Source: Flavobacteriales bacterium (GTDB lineage: Bacteria > Bacteroidota > Bacteroidia > Flavobacteriales_D > CAJJDF01). From it: a stretch of DNA of 64,000 nt. The DNA is taken from contig JABAYJ010000008.1 in the NCBI GenBank assembly GCA_018609055.1, positions 124,001 through 188,000 on the forward strand, given 5' to 3'. Shown piece by piece: positions 35,004 to 45,295 of the stretch (the stretch's first letter is position 1; the number at the start of each line of letters is the position of its first letter). Made by a program: the position numbers and the translations under genes. The notes below the pieces were generated by a model. The model was given only the letters and a program-made list of their open reading frames with translations. It made no database searches and had not been told where the DNA came from.

Positions 35004-38000
35004 TTAATTCCTAACCACCTCAACCCATTTTCCATTTTTAACAGAACTTATTGAGTTGTCATACATGGCTTCACATAGAATTGATGGTAAGTAATATTTA
35101 CCGTCATAAGTTGCATTTAAGTTCACTACAAATGTTTTTGTTTTACCTATTCCTAAAGAGAAGTATGTATAAACTCTATCATCACGAATATCTTGGTAAT
35201 CGTAAGATGAATTTTCTTTGTTGAAAGAAGTTGAAGAGTTTGACATTCTTGAATTATGAATTTCCCAACCAGATGGGAATATTTGTGACAATGCCATCTC
35301 TCTCAGGTATCCTCCAGAACCAGTATTATAAATAGTTACTTTCATTTTAAAATCAGTTCCTTGCTTAATACTAGTTGGATTAATTGTCTTACCATCCATA
35401 TCTAAGTAATTCACATTCATTGTAATTCCGCTTTCGCTATTCAAATCATTACTCTCAATAGGAATTCCTTCTTTAACTACTCTTACGTACAATAAGCCAT
35501 CTCCATTGTTTTGTAGAGTTACCTTTCCATTTTTAGTAGTTATTTTAGTTCTCTTATCTACATACATAGGTTTAACCTCTGTTATGTTTTTCATAGAACT
35601 TCCGTTTAAGGAATAGCTAAACTTCAAAACTCCGGATGTACTCGTGTTTTCTATAAATTGACTCATTGCAATTAAAGAATAGGCAGTAGTTTGTGTACTC
35701 ATCCATCTTCCTCCTCCCATGTTTTGAGCCACTTTCTTAGCTAAGTTAGCAGCACGAGATTTATCTTTCATCAAACTCAATACTTCCAATATAATCGCTT
35801 CATCTCTTTGGGCAGAACCATAAGAATATGACAACTCTCTATAATCGTTTATAACTACCGAACTTGATTCAACAAGCTTTTTAGCTGTAGTAGTTTGTTT
35901 TATCAATTGATAAGCTCCCGCAAGTTTCCATTTAGCTGTAACTGATAAATCAGAGAATTCTCTTAATCTGTTCATAGCTCCTACTTCTGGCTTTCCTGCC
36001 ATTGCCAATATGAACAAACGGTATGACTGTGTCAGTTCATTAGATTGATAACGGTAGTATTTATCATTTCTTGAAGGTCTTCTCCAACTCTTAGCCACAG
36101 AACCTAAGTGTTGTAACATTTTGTTTTTCATTCCAAAAGGTAAAGCATATCCTTCTTTCTCTGCTTCAAGCAAGAAATGAGAGGCATAAACACTTCCCCA
36201 GTTATTTGCATAACTATCTCCTGGCCAATAAGAGAATCCTCCATTAGCAGTTTGGAACTTTTGTAAACGAAGTATTCCTTGTTTAATGTTATTCTCGATT
36301 TCTATTTCTCTTTGTTTACCTAGTGTACTGAATTTACTTAAGTACAATTGAGGGAACACAGATGAAGTAGTTTGCTCTACACAACCATGAGGGTATCTAA
36401 TTAAATACCTCATTCTTTGTTCAAGGTTTATTGCAGGGAAAGATGATACTTCCAATGCTACAGTATTTGTTCCAGTAATCCCATCAAATGCAGTTTCACT
36501 TTCCCAACTATCGCCAGCTTGTATAACACCTTCCTGAACACTTGTAACAGGTGGATTGGCAGGACGAACGTCTACTTCAAAATCGTAGGTAGCTTTTTCT
36601 TTTCCACTTGTAGCTACTATACTTACTTTTCCTACTCCTAGTTTATTTGCAGCTTTCATTTTAAAACGAACTACTTGATCTCCAGTTTTTTCAAATGTTA
36701 AATTCTTAGTAGATTCATCTAATTCAAAAAACTCATTTGCAGTAACAGTCAATTTAACGTTCTTCACGTGATCTTCCATAGCAAATACGTCTATTGGTAA
36801 GGTAATATCTTCTTTTGGCCCTACAACTCTTGGTAACGTCCCTAAAACCATTAACGGGTTACGAACTGGAACTGTCTTCTCTGCATTTCCATATTTCAAG
36901 TCTTCTCCAGCTACAACCATCACTCTAACTGAACCTACGTAATTTGGTATATCAACTTTATGTGATTTAGATTTTCCATTACTTGTGAATGGACCAATAA
37001 ACCTAACCATTGGTTTAAATCTATTAGCTCTGGCACTTTTCTTATCAGGGTTTATTTGTCCACCTCCCCCAATGGCAAGTATCTTATCTTGCTCTATCTT
37101 ATAGGCATTAAGTACATAATCGTACATATCCCATGACTTAACTCCTAGTGCCTCTCTTGCATAAAAAGTAGACCAAGGATCTGGAGTTTGGAAACTTGTT
37201 AAGTCTAATAAACCTTCATCTACAATTGCTAATGTATAAGACATAGCTTTACCATTTTTTTCAGATACTTTAATTGTAGCTGTTGTTTCTGTTCGCAATA
37301 CATCTGGCATAGAAATAACAGGCTCCAAATGAGAGTTTTTGTTTTCGATAGTAATTGGCACTATTCCATACATTCTCATTGGTACATCATCCATAGTATT
37401 CTTATATGGCTGAAGCATGGTAATATGCACATACACATTTGGTGTCATATCAGCAGTTACTTCAAAAGAACCTTTGGTTTCTTTATCAGAAGTTGTTATC
37501 CATTTCTTCTCTACTATTTTAGAACCATTCTCTATACTTACCAAAGCTCTTCCTCCTTCTCTTGAAGGGAAAGAAAACTTAACCTCCTCTCCTACTTCAT
37601 ATGTTTCCTTATCAGTAGAGAAAGCTAACATTGTCATGAACTCTTTATCTGTTCTATTTGATCTTGACCAATACCTTTGATCTGCAAAAAATATCTGACC
37701 TGTAGAGTGTCCACTGGCTTTATCTTTAACCACAATTAAATACCTTCCCCAAGTTTCTGGTTTAAAGTTTATAGTTCCTTTCCCTTTCTTCAAAGAAACT
37801 TTTTGTGTATCAATTGGTGTTACTCCCGAACGAGATATATAACTTGATAAGTCCGAATCATATCTATCCCACCAATATCTCCAACTTACTTTGTAAATCT
37901 TAGTTTCTAGTTTAGATGAAATTGGTTTACCGTCCTCCGTAACATTAGCAATCTGTATTTTATGAGTCTTATTAATCTCTAGTGTTCCTGCATATAAATC

Positions 38001-40553
38001 TCCTTTTGGAACTTTAACTCCAACATAGGATTTATATGGCGAATACTTTAGTGATTTTCTGTTTACACTAAACCCTCCTCCATCTTCAAAAGCCTTAGTT
38101 GTAAAGTGAGCGTTAAGCATTCCTGGAGCAGCATTCTTTATAGTTAATTTAAGAGGGAATTCTGCTTTCCCTTCTTCATCTAATCTAGAGTCAAATACTG
38201 TGTAGTCATTGGAGTTAAATCGCTTTGTAGGATCATCAAACTGATATCCTTTAAAATTATCGAAGTTTGTTCCTACCTGGTCAATAGACATATCTACTTT
38301 AGTTTTTAGTTTAGATGCTGGCGAACCATGAAGCCATGTTACATTAAGCGATAACTTAGTATCATCAGAACTAGATATAATTTTCTTTTCAGTTTCTAGT
38401 TTAACCTTTAGTCTATTTGGTTTAACTGTTTCAATTTTTAAATACCTAACAAACTGTCTGTTCCCTACTTTAATTTGAGCTCTGTAGTTTCCTGTTAATG
38501 CATCTTGCCCAGTAGCTGTTCTAAAATCATAAATACCATTTACGGATTTAGTACTAACACTTCTGGTTACTAATTGATTCTTTGGATTATAAAGCTTAAA
38601 CTCTACAGGATGGTTATCTGGTAAAAGACTGTTTTTATCTTCCATCATAAAAGTTAAATAAACAGAATCTCCTGGTCTCCAGACTCCTCTTTCGGTATAG
38701 ATAAATCCTTTTATTCCTTTTTGAATGGTACTTCCACTTACATCAAATTTAGATAAGGATAAAGATTCCCCGTCACGTAATCTCAAAAAACCTTTTTGCC
38801 CTTTGGCAGATGCTACAATTACAAAAGGCTTTTCATCTAATTGAATAGATCCCATTCCTTCCCCATCTGTGGTTACAGTCCCTATTGATTGCTGTTGGTA
38901 ATTAAAAATTTCTAAACTTACACCAGACATTGGTTTAGTAGAGTTTATATCATTGGTGATTACATGAAGAACTTTGTTACTTCCTGCTTTAGCTATAATA
39001 CCAATATCCGATAAAATAAGATTTTGAGTAATGTTCTTATTCCTATAGTACATAGAGTGACACGGGTTTTCTCTTTCGCTATAATTATAATCATACCTAC
39101 TATAAGAATAACTGTCATAATAATCATAGTCATAAGTTCTCCAAGTGTCTTCGCTCCATTCTTTCTCTTCAGAAACTGTTTCAGTTTCAGTTAAGCCATC
39201 ATCTCCTTCTTCTTTATCGCACTTATAATTAGAATATTCTTTTTTGAATCTAACGTGTACTTGGTATATTGCTCCCTCACTCTTATCAATAACAGACGAT
39301 AAATCAATAGTGAATCGGTTCCATTTGTTAAGGTCTACTCCAGTTTCTTGAAGGCTTAGTTTTTTTGTAACCACTTTCTGCCCAACTCTTTTCAATTCAT
39401 CAGAACCAGTAAAGCTATTTGTCTGAAAAAATTGAACTACGTTACTTTCGTATATTTTAGTAAGAACAATGTCAACTGCTTTTAAATTAACTGCTTCGAA
39501 AGGGAAATTCATTTGTCCTTCACTTGGAATAATTACACCATCTCCATATTTTCTTACATCAGGCTTTAATGCTTCAAAAGTTAATTGCTTAGAGTAATCT
39601 GTTCCCAACTTATATCCTTCTTTGTTTTGTACCCCTGCAAAAACTGTTAGTTCTTTATCTCCTATTAGCTGCCTGCCAGGAAATACTTTTATATCATGTC
39701 CATCAATTACTGTTTGTATACTCCCCGAGTTATTAAGAGTAACTAGTCCTCTTAGGTTTTGATTACTTTTTAAAGGATCGGTAAAATGAATTAAAATATA
39801 TTGTTGTGGTTCTTGAACTATACTTACCTCTGATATCTTGAATGATTTCTGAGAGTAAACTGTTTTCTTTTCTTCGTAATCCTTTGTTACTCCTATTGCT
39901 CCACCATCAAATTTGATAATAACTTCACTCTCTTCTCTTTTTGCTCTTTTGATGTTTCCTACTACAAATCGATACTGATTATTAGGCATAGCCGAAATAG
40001 ATAATGGTAATACCGTTCCCTTTTGAGTTGCTTTTAGTCCCCTAGAAATAGCTAACGAATCTACTATATCAGCAAAATGAATAGTTCCCTCCATATCTTG
40101 AATTGCCATATTAGATTCATCCGGAGTATGAAGCCCATGAATAGATACTTCGTAACTTTGATTAATAACATTAAAATCAAAGACAAATTTTTCTAATTCT
40201 TTAGGAACATCTTTAAATTCAGATAGTTTAAAATTAGATACATACTTTTGACCCGATTTTAATCCATTGGTTGGGATAAATTCTATGGTTCTATTGTCAA
40301 TCCATCTTGCAACTCCATCAACATCTGGTGAAAAAGTAAATATTGATTTATCCAACTCTTTAGTTAAATCAACAGATTCATCAACACTTTCGGTAAGTTT
40401 AATCTTAATACTGGATGCTTTAGAAATATAGCCTGAAGTATATCCTGAGATAAAACTTGAGAAAGCTTGTCTTGAAGACAAGTCTGTTTTTACATTATTT
40501 CCACAAGCAAAAATAAAGGCAACAGCTAGGATAGAGAAAAGGATTTTTTTCAT
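35004..40553 (-). CDS. Alpha-2-macroglobulin family lipoprotein
   Basis: A giant 1849-residue periplasmic or surface protease trap. Type II signal peptide with lipidated Cys near residue 17 (FIFACGN). Then macroglobulin beta-sandwich domains: MG1/MG2-type with FIYTERGVWRPGDSVYLTF near residue 618, typical of bacterial A2M. The A2M core and thioester domain lie near 1200-1600. The thioester motif is HGCVEQTTSS near residue 1388, giving C-V-E-Q in place of C-L/G-E-Q, so a covalent trap is likely. An alpha/alpha toroid follows, then a receptor-binding-like C-terminus. A2M genes often pair with pbpC, but none is adjacent here. An acidic, Tyr/Asp-rich insert lies near 455-500. Confidence 0.93.
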   Translation of the reverse strand: MKKILFSILAVAFIFACGNNVKTDLSSRQAFSSFISGYTSGYISKASSIKIKLTESVDESVDLTKELDKSIFTFSPDVDGVARWIDNRTIEFIPTNGLKSGQKYVSNFKLSEFKDVPKELEKFVFDFNVINQSYEVSIHGLHTPDESNMAIQDMEGTIHFADIVDSLAISRGLKATQKGTVLPLSISAMPNNQYRFVVGNIKRAKREESEVIIKFDGGAIGVTKDYEEKKTVYSQKSFKISEVSIVQEPQQYILIHFTDPLKSNQNLRGLVTLNNSGSIQTVIDGHDIKVFPGRQLIGDKELTVFAGVQNKEGYKLGTDYSKQLTFEALKPDVRKYGDGVIIPSEGQMNFPFEAVNLKAVDIVLTKIYESNVVQFFQTNSFTGSDELKRVGQKVVTKKLSLQETGVDLNKWNRFTIDLSSVIDKSEGAIYQVHVRFKKEYSNYKCDKEEGDDGLTETETVSEEKEWSEDTWRTYDYDYYDSYSYSRYDYNYSERENPCHSMYYRNKNITQNLILSDIGIIAKAGSNKVLHVITNDINSTKPMSGVSLEIFNYQQQSIGTVTTDGEGMGSIQLDEKPFVIVASAKGQKGFLRLRDGESLSLSKFDVSGSTIQKGIKGFIYTERGVWRPGDSVYLTFMMEDKNSLLPDNHPVEFKLYNPKNQLVTRSVSTKSVNGIYDFRTATGQDALTGNYRAQIKVGNRQFVRYLKIETVKPNRLKVKLETEKKIISSSDDTKLSLNVTWLHGSPASKLKTKVDMSIDQVGTNFDNFKGYQFDDPTKRFNSNDYTVFDSRLDEEGKAEFPLKLTIKNAAPGMLNAHFTTKAFEDGGGFSVNRKSLKYSPYKSYVGVKVPKGDLYAGTLEINKTHKIQIANVTEDGKPISSKLETKIYKVSWRYWWDRYDSDLSSYISRSGVTPIDTQKVSLKKGKGTINFKPETWGRYLIVVKDKASGHSTGQIFFADQRYWSRSNRTDKEFMTMLAFSTDKETYEVGEEVKFSFPSREGGRALVSIENGSKIVEKKWITTSDKETKGSFEVTADMTPNVYVHITMLQPYKNTMDDVPMRMYGIVPITIENKNSHLEPVISMPDVLRTETTATIKVSEKNGKAMSYTLAIVDEGLLDLTSFQTPDPWSTFYAREALGVKSWDMYDYVLNAYKIEQDKILAIGGGGQINPDKKSARANRFKPMVRFIGPFTSNGKSKSHKVDIPNYVGSVRVMVVAGEDLKYGNAEKTVPVRNPLMVLGTLPRVVGPKEDITLPIDVFAMEDHVKNVKLTVTANEFFELDESTKNLTFEKTGDQVVRFKMKAANKLGVGKVSIVATSGKEKATYDFEVDVRPANPPVTSVQEGVIQAGDSWESETAFDGITGTNTVALEVSSFPAINLEQRMRYLIRYPHGCVEQTTSSVFPQLYLSKFSTLGKQREIEIENNIKQGILRLQKFQTANGGFSYWPGDSYANNWGSVYASHFLLEAEKEGYALPFGMKNKMLQHLGSVAKSWRRPSRNDKYYRYQSNELTQSYRLFILAMAGKPEVGAMNRLREFSDLSVTAKWKLAGAYQLIKQTTTAKKLVESSSVVINDYRELSYSYGSAQRDEAIILEVLSLMKDKSRAANLAKKVAQNMGGGRWMSTQTTAYSLIAMSQFIENTSTSGVLKFSYSLNGSSMKNITEVKPMYVDKRTKITTKNGKVTLQNNGDGLLYVRVVKEGIPIESNDLNSESGITMNVNYLDMDGKTINPTSIKQGTDFKMKVTIYNTGSGGYLREMALSQIFPSGWEIHNSRMSNSSTSFNKENSSYDYQDIRDDRVYTYFSLGIGKTKTFVVNLNATYDGKYYLPSILCEAMYDNSISSVKNGKWVEVVRN

Positions 40554-40652
40554 GAATAGTTTTTTAAAAAGATAAAAGGTAAATACTAATGATTTAACGA
40601 CTTAAATTTAAATAAATTATACTATTCCTAAAAAAGAACTTATCAGAATTTA

Positions 40653-41123
40653 TTAGTCTAAATTTTGGACTTTATAAAGTAGATAAAAACTGCCTAAATA
40701 TTTTTTAATATTATTCTTTTTAATAATTAAATCTTCTTTCTCTTTTGCCATTAATAATTGGTTTTTAAACTCCTGGAGTGGCATTATAAAATCCATAAAC
40801 AAAGCTTGTTCTTCTCCTTCTATTAATGAAGAGCTCTCCATCAACTTATCCAATTGCAAATCCAATTCTTCTATCTTATCATCAGATAGCTTATCATCAT
40901 TTAATGAGATAATTAGTAAAATAAATTTTTCTACTTCAATAAATGGTTCATTTGGAAGATTAATTTTATTTTCTATTCTTTCTAATACATGTGGTGGTAA
41001 ATCTGGGCTTAGTTCTGTACTATTTTTAATAGTCTCTAATTGTAATTGTATCTCGTTTTTTGAAACAGAACTCTCACAAGAGAAAAACATCATGATAAGT
41101 AAAAGGAATATTAAATTTTTCAT
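40653..41123 (-). CDS. Small putative lipoprotein of unknown function
   Basis: A 156-residue product with a type II signal peptide (LIFLLLIMMFFSC, Cys at about residue 15). The mature part is short, acidic and helical (KIEELDLQLDKLMESSSLIE), with no recognised domain. Its start overlaps the stop of the GT-C gene by 4 nt, so it is probably translated with it. It could be an accessory lipoprotein of that enzyme, but the sequence does not show this. Confidence 0.7.
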   Translation of the reverse strand: MKNLIFLLLIMMFFSCESSVSKNEIQLQLETIKNSTELSPDLPPHVLERIENKINLPNEPFIEVEKFILLIISLNDDKLSDDKIEELDLQLDKLMESSSLIEGEEQALFMDFIMPLQEFKNQLLMAKEKEDLIIKKNNIKKYLGSFYLLYKVQNLD

Positions 41124-42493
41124 AAATTAATTTTAAGATTTTGATTAGATTTTCTTCTTTCAAAAATAACAAAAAATACTAAGGCTAAGTATTCCAAAGC
41201 AATAATAAAGTAATACCAATTATATTGATGGAAGTCTTGATCGGGAGCGAAATTTAGAATATAACTACTGTAAGCGAAATAGCTTAAAAAGACTGTTAAT
41301 GACCAAAGGAGATATACTCTGCTATTTAAAAACACACTTAACACTACTAAATTAATTACATACCATGGATGAACAGTTGTTGCTAACATATAATAGATAA
41401 ATAATAAAACAGCAGCCTTTTGTATAAATAACTTAAATGGAACCTCTCCTACTTTTGACTCTTTGTAAAGCTTAATGACTAAATACATTTCGAAACAAAA
41501 TACAAACAGTGGGATTAACATACCTAATAAGCTTGATTTATATCCTATAGTTATATAGCTTATCTCTTTCAGTAAATAATAAACACTAGCATTAAACTCA
41601 AAGGTTTGAAAATAAAGATTTACACTTTGGCTAAAATTATCAATTAACTCAGTAGTTATAAAAGGTAGTAATGTTAAAATAAAAGTAATACCTAACGCTA
41701 CATATAATTTAGTACTCTTTTTCCATCCTAATAGCGGTAAAAACAAGGGCAATATTAGTAATGGAATTAGTTTAACGCTTACTGCAAGTCCAAGAGCTAT
41801 TCCTGTTAGCCATATTTTGTTTCTTAATACCATGAGTAATCCAAGCATCAAAAAGAACAACATTACTCCTTCGAAGTGAACATTACCAGTTAGTTCAATT
41901 ATAACCAATGGATTTAAAAAATAAATTTGCGAAAGAGTTTCTGGGAGTTTTAATCGTTTCAGGATTAAGAACAAAATATAGAAAAGTCCTATTTCGAATA
42001 ATAAGATGATGACTTTCATCCAAATTACTGTTTGGTATATACTCCCATTGGAAGCTAACTCAGCAAGTGCAAAAAAAGATTGATTTACAGGTGGATAAAC
42101 TGTGAAATACTCCTTTGAATTTAGATTTAAATATAAATCATGAGTTTCTTCGACTTTAAAATCAGTGTTTTCGGCAACAAGTTGAGTAGGAGTTTGCAAG
42201 TAAGGATTTATACCTTGGGTTTGTAATTTACCATCCCAGGCAAAGCGATAAAAGTCATCAGAAAAATTAGGTGTATCAAACAACAGAACAACTCTAAAAA
42301 GGACTCCGATTACTAGAATCATTTTTACAGTTAAAGACTTGTTTTTTAGCCAATAAAAATATATCAGCCCTAAAATAAATACCGAAATAATGAGAGAGAA
42401 AAACTCAGTTCTATCTATTCCATAATACAAAAAAATATATCCTAAAAGAGATATAATTATGAAAATTAATGATAGAGGTTTTATCGACTTCAT
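41120..42493 (-). CDS. GT-C superfamily polyprenyl-dependent mannosyltransferase-like protein
   Basis: A membrane glycosyltransferase of about 457 residues and some 12 helices. I start at ATG 42493 (MKSIKPLSLIF); an in-frame ATG at 42541 would put a 16-residue extension over the divergent neighbour. The first large loop reads FSDDFYRFAWDGKLQTQGIN with an acidic D-D pair, followed by YPPVNQSFFALAELA near residue 135. These resemble MptB/GPI-type alpha-mannosyltransferases. It probably transfers a sugar from a polyprenyl-phosphate donor on the periplasmic side. The exact substrate is unknown. Confidence 0.75.
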   Translation of the reverse strand: MKSIKPLSLIFIIISLLGYIFLYYGIDRTEFFSLIISVFILGLIYFYWLKNKSLTVKMILVIGVLFRVVLLFDTPNFSDDFYRFAWDGKLQTQGINPYLQTPTQLVAENTDFKVEETHDLYLNLNSKEYFTVYPPVNQSFFALAELASNGSIYQTVIWMKVIILLFEIGLFYILFLILKRLKLPETLSQIYFLNPLVIIELTGNVHFEGVMLFFLMLGLLMVLRNKIWLTGIALGLAVSVKLIPLLILPLFLPLLGWKKSTKLYVALGITFILTLLPFITTELIDNFSQSVNLYFQTFEFNASVYYLLKEISYITIGYKSSLLGMLIPLFVFCFEMYLVIKLYKESKVGEVPFKLFIQKAAVLLFIYYMLATTVHPWYVINLVVLSVFLNSRVYLLWSLTVFLSYFAYSSYILNFAPDQDFHQYNWYYFIIALEYLALVFFVIFERRKSNQNLKINL

Positions 42494-42525
42494 GAGACCA
42501 AATATACTATAAAATAAACAGTTAG

Positions 42526-43488
42526 ATGTGTATAAATACAAATGAGGTTTACAGTATCATCAACAAACCTTTTTACTTTTACAACCGTAGATATAAAAAC
42601 AACACTACTAATTTGATAAACCAAAACGAAATAAAAGCATTGATAAGTCTGTTAGACGATCCAGATGAATTTATTTACAATGAAGTCAAAAATAAATTGA
42701 TGGAATTGGGTGGAGAATCTATTCCTTTTTTAGAGGAATATTGGGAGACACATCCCATGAATGTAGAGTCTCAAAGTAGAATTGAAGATTTAATTCAGCA
42801 AATACAATTTGAAAACACCAGAGCAGAACTAGAAAAATGGATCGAAAAAGATAATCCTGATTTACTTCGTGGAGCTTTGTTAATTAACCAATTTCAATAT
42901 CCTGATTTAGATGTAAAACCCATTTTAGAAGGGATTGAAAAGTTAAAAAGAGATATCTGGTTAGAACTTAATCCTAACCTTACGAGTTTCGAAACTATTA
43001 AAGTGATTAATAAAATCATTTTTGAAGAATATGGTTTCTCGGGAAATAAGACTAATTATCATTCGCCACACAGTTCGTTTTTAAGTAATGTAATGGAGAC
43101 AAAAAGGGGAAATCCACTTTCTCTCTCTATAATATATTTACTTGTTACACAAGATATAGGTTTACCAATTTTTGGGGTTAATTTACCAAGCCACTTTGTA
43201 TTATGTTACTTGGATGAACAAATGACTAACCTTCATCTTACCGAAATGGAATCGGAAGATGTTCTTATCTATATAAATCCATTTAGTAAAGGAACTATGT
43301 TTGATAAAAGCGAAATTGATTCATTTTTGTCACAACTTAATTTACCTCAAAAAGAACAGTTTTACTCACCTTGTTCAAACAAAGACATTATTAAAAGGAT
43401 GGTAAACAACTTGGTTTTTTCTTACGAAAAAATGGGATATGCGGATAAAGCAGAGGTAATGAAAGAGATTCTTGGACTGCTCTCTTAA
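42526..43488 (+). CDS. SirB1/transglutaminase-like protein
   Basis: About 290-320 residues, depending on start: ATG 42526 gives a poorly conserved N-terminal extension, while TTG 42613 (LINQNEIKALISLL) begins the HEAT-like part. The SirB1 core reads NYHSPHSSFLSNVMETKRGN then PLSLSIIYLLVTQDIGLPIF and GVNLPSHFVLCYLD near residues 185-235. The Cys/His/Asp triad of true transglutaminases is not obvious. Family members often accompany peptide-chain-release or tetratricopeptide proteins, but the role is unclear. It overlaps the convergent ABC ATPase by 4 nt. Confidence 0.8.
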   Translation: MCINTNEVYSIINKPFYFYNRRYKNNTTNLINQNEIKALISLLDDPDEFIYNEVKNKLMELGGESIPFLEEYWETHPMNVESQSRIEDLIQQIQFENTRAELEKWIEKDNPDLLRGALLINQFQYPDLDVKPILEGIEKLKRDIWLELNPNLTSFETIKVINKIIFEEYGFSGNKTNYHSPHSSFLSNVMETKRGNPLSLSIIYLLVTQDIGLPIFGVNLPSHFVLCYLDEQMTNLHLTEMESEDVLIYINPFSKGTMFDKSEIDSFLSQLNLPQKEQFYSPCSNKDIIKRMVNNLVFSYEKMGYADKAEVMKEILGLLS

Positions 43489-44186
43489 TCGAAATCAGAC
43501 TCTTTAATCTCGTTTGCCAGCTTTTCGTTTAATTCACCATCTTTTACCAACCATACTTTATCGCAATGCAATTGGCAAAATGTAATATCGTGTGTAGAAA
43601 CCAAAATTGTTTTGTTGTGATTTTGAGATAAATCAACTAATAATTCGTGAATCATTTTCTTGTTTTTAATATCCAAAAAAGCAGTTGGTTCATCTAAAAG
43701 CAATAAAGGTGTTTCTTGAGCCAATGCTCTAGCAATCATTACTTTTTGAAACTGACCATCACTTAAATTATCTATCTGATGTTCGGCAATATCATCTAAC
43801 TTTAGGCTTTTGATACTTGCATTAATAACCTCTTGATCTTTGCTAGTTAATTTTCCAAATCTATTGGTATGAGGCATTCGTCCCATTGCAATCATATCAG
43901 TTACACTAAATCCGTAAATAGAAATTCGCTCCGTATAAACTACACTTATTTGTGATTGAAGCTGATTTAACTCAAGTTCTTTGTCTCCAAATAATACTTT
44001 ACCCGAAAGCGAAGGGGTTTCTTTTAAAATAGTTTTGAATAAAGTAGTTTTCCCTGTTCCATTCAACCCCATTAATGCTATCAACTCTCCTTTATTAGCA
44101 TTTAGGTTTATAGCATTTAAGAGTGGTGTTGCGTTATAACCAACATCTAAATTAATGAGCGACAATATGGGAGTTTGGTTTTCCAT
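43485..44186 (-). CDS. ABC transporter ATPase for iron-siderophore, heme or cobalamin
   Basis: A 233-residue nucleotide-binding subunit. Walker A is GLNGTGKTT near residue 40, the Q-loop precedes IYGFSV, and the signature is NLSDGQFQKVMIARALAQ near 142, LSDGQ replacing LSGGE. Walker B is LLLLDEPTAFLD near 165, with the H-loop VSTHD near 198. It is of the FecE/BtuD/FhuC class and sits next to a FecCD permease, confirming the import role. It lies 1 nt before the permease stop on the minus strand. No binding-protein gene is adjacent, so this set must use one encoded elsewhere. Confidence 0.92.
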   Translation of the reverse strand: MENQTPILSLINLDVGYNATPLLNAINLNANKGELIALMGLNGTGKTTLFKTILKETPSLSGKVLFGDKELELNQLQSQISVVYTERISIYGFSVTDMIAMGRMPHTNRFGKLTSKDQEVINASIKSLKLDDIAEHQIDNLSDGQFQKVMIARALAQETPLLLLDEPTAFLDIKNKKMIHELLVDLSQNHNKTILVSTHDITFCQLHCDKVWLVKDGELNEKLANEIKESDFD

Positions 44187-45152
44187 TTACACCATTTTGT
44201 TTTTAAATATTATCCAAATAACCAAAGGAGCTCCAATAAAGCTTGTTACAGCATTTAAAGGTAAATTCCCGTCTAATCCTGGTAAACGAGAAATGATATC
44301 GCAAATAAGTCCTAAACTAGCTCCCAGCATTATTGTGAAAGGTATTACGTGTTTATGATTAGAGCTTGAAATAAAATTACGAGCTAAATGAGGAGTTGCA
44401 ATTCCTAAAAATGCAATAGGACCACACAAAGCAGTAATTAACCCTGTTAGTAATCCTACAATTAAAATAATAATAAATCTATTTTGCTTTACATTTAATC
44501 CTAGTGAAATGGCATACTTCTCCCCCATTAATAATAAGTTGAGAGGTTTTTGAAGTAAAAAAACAAAAACGATTAACACTATAATTGGAACATAATAATA
44601 GGGCAAAATTGCAAAATCTACTTCTTTATCAAAACTCCCTAATCCCCAATAAACAAAAGACTGTAAGTTTGTTTTGTCTCCGTAAAAACTGAAAACATTC
44701 ACGATAGAAGAAACAAAATAACCCACCATTAAACCTACTATTAGTAGTGTATTGCTTTTTCGAAGGTATTTGGAAACAAACAACAATAAAAAGGTAACTG
44801 CTAGAGCTCCTATTACTGCTAAAGTTGATACTGTAAGTCTTTCGCTTACAATGCTAATACCGGTTCCATTTAAAATAAAAATTCCTAATGCTACTCCAAA
44901 ACTAGAACCTGAAGAAATCCCTAAAACAGAAGGTCCTGCCAGTGGATTCCTGAAAAGTGTCTGCATTAGCAAACCTGCAACAGCAATACCTGCCCCACAG
45001 AATATAGCCGTTAAAGTTCTTGGAATACGGAGTTTAAGAATAGACTCATTAGACAAATCTAATGACACCAAAACCGAACCCAAAGCTAACCCCATAAAAA
45101 AAAGGGTTGCTAAAAGGACTACCATACCGATCATTTTTTTGGTTAGAGTCAT
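44187..45152 (-). CDS. FecCD-family ABC permease
   Basis: The inner-membrane channel of a siderophore, heme or vitamin B12 importer. About 321 residues and ten helices, as in BtuC. Hallmarks are RIPRTLTAIFCGAGIAVAGLLMQTLFRNPLAGPSVLG, given in part as RIPRTLTAIFCGAG and LFRNPLAGPSVLG near residue 45-80, and GPIAFLGIATPHLARNF near 242. The end carries PGLDGNLPLNAVTSFIGAP. I start at ATG 45152, as an upstream in-frame TTG at 45158 overlaps a TAnnTTTG-like element. Its ATPase gene follows immediately. Confidence 0.93.
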   Translation of the reverse strand: MTLTKKMIGMVVLLATLFFMGLALGSVLVSLDLSNESILKLRIPRTLTAIFCGAGIAVAGLLMQTLFRNPLAGPSVLGISSGSSFGVALGIFILNGTGISIVSERLTVSTLAVIGALAVTFLLLFVSKYLRKSNTLLIVGLMVGYFVSSIVNVFSFYGDKTNLQSFVYWGLGSFDKEVDFAILPYYYVPIIVLIVFVFLLQKPLNLLLMGEKYAISLGLNVKQNRFIIILIVGLLTGLITALCGPIAFLGIATPHLARNFISSSNHKHVIPFTIMLGASLGLICDIISRLPGLDGNLPLNAVTSFIGAPLVIWIIFKNKMV

Positions 45153-45295
45153 TTTCAAAATTAATATATAATGGAATTATAACGAGTTAAATTAAGTTTT
45201 AATTTGAGTTATAAAAATAAAATGAATTACAAAAACAAAGTTGATTCCTATATAAATCTTCTACAAACCCTTATATTTAAATAAATTAGGAAATC

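Noticed and set aside
45156..45163. TAATTTTG promoter for the FecCD gene
   Set aside because: It matches the -7 consensus on the minus strand but has no TTG partner, and the distance to the ATG is very short.
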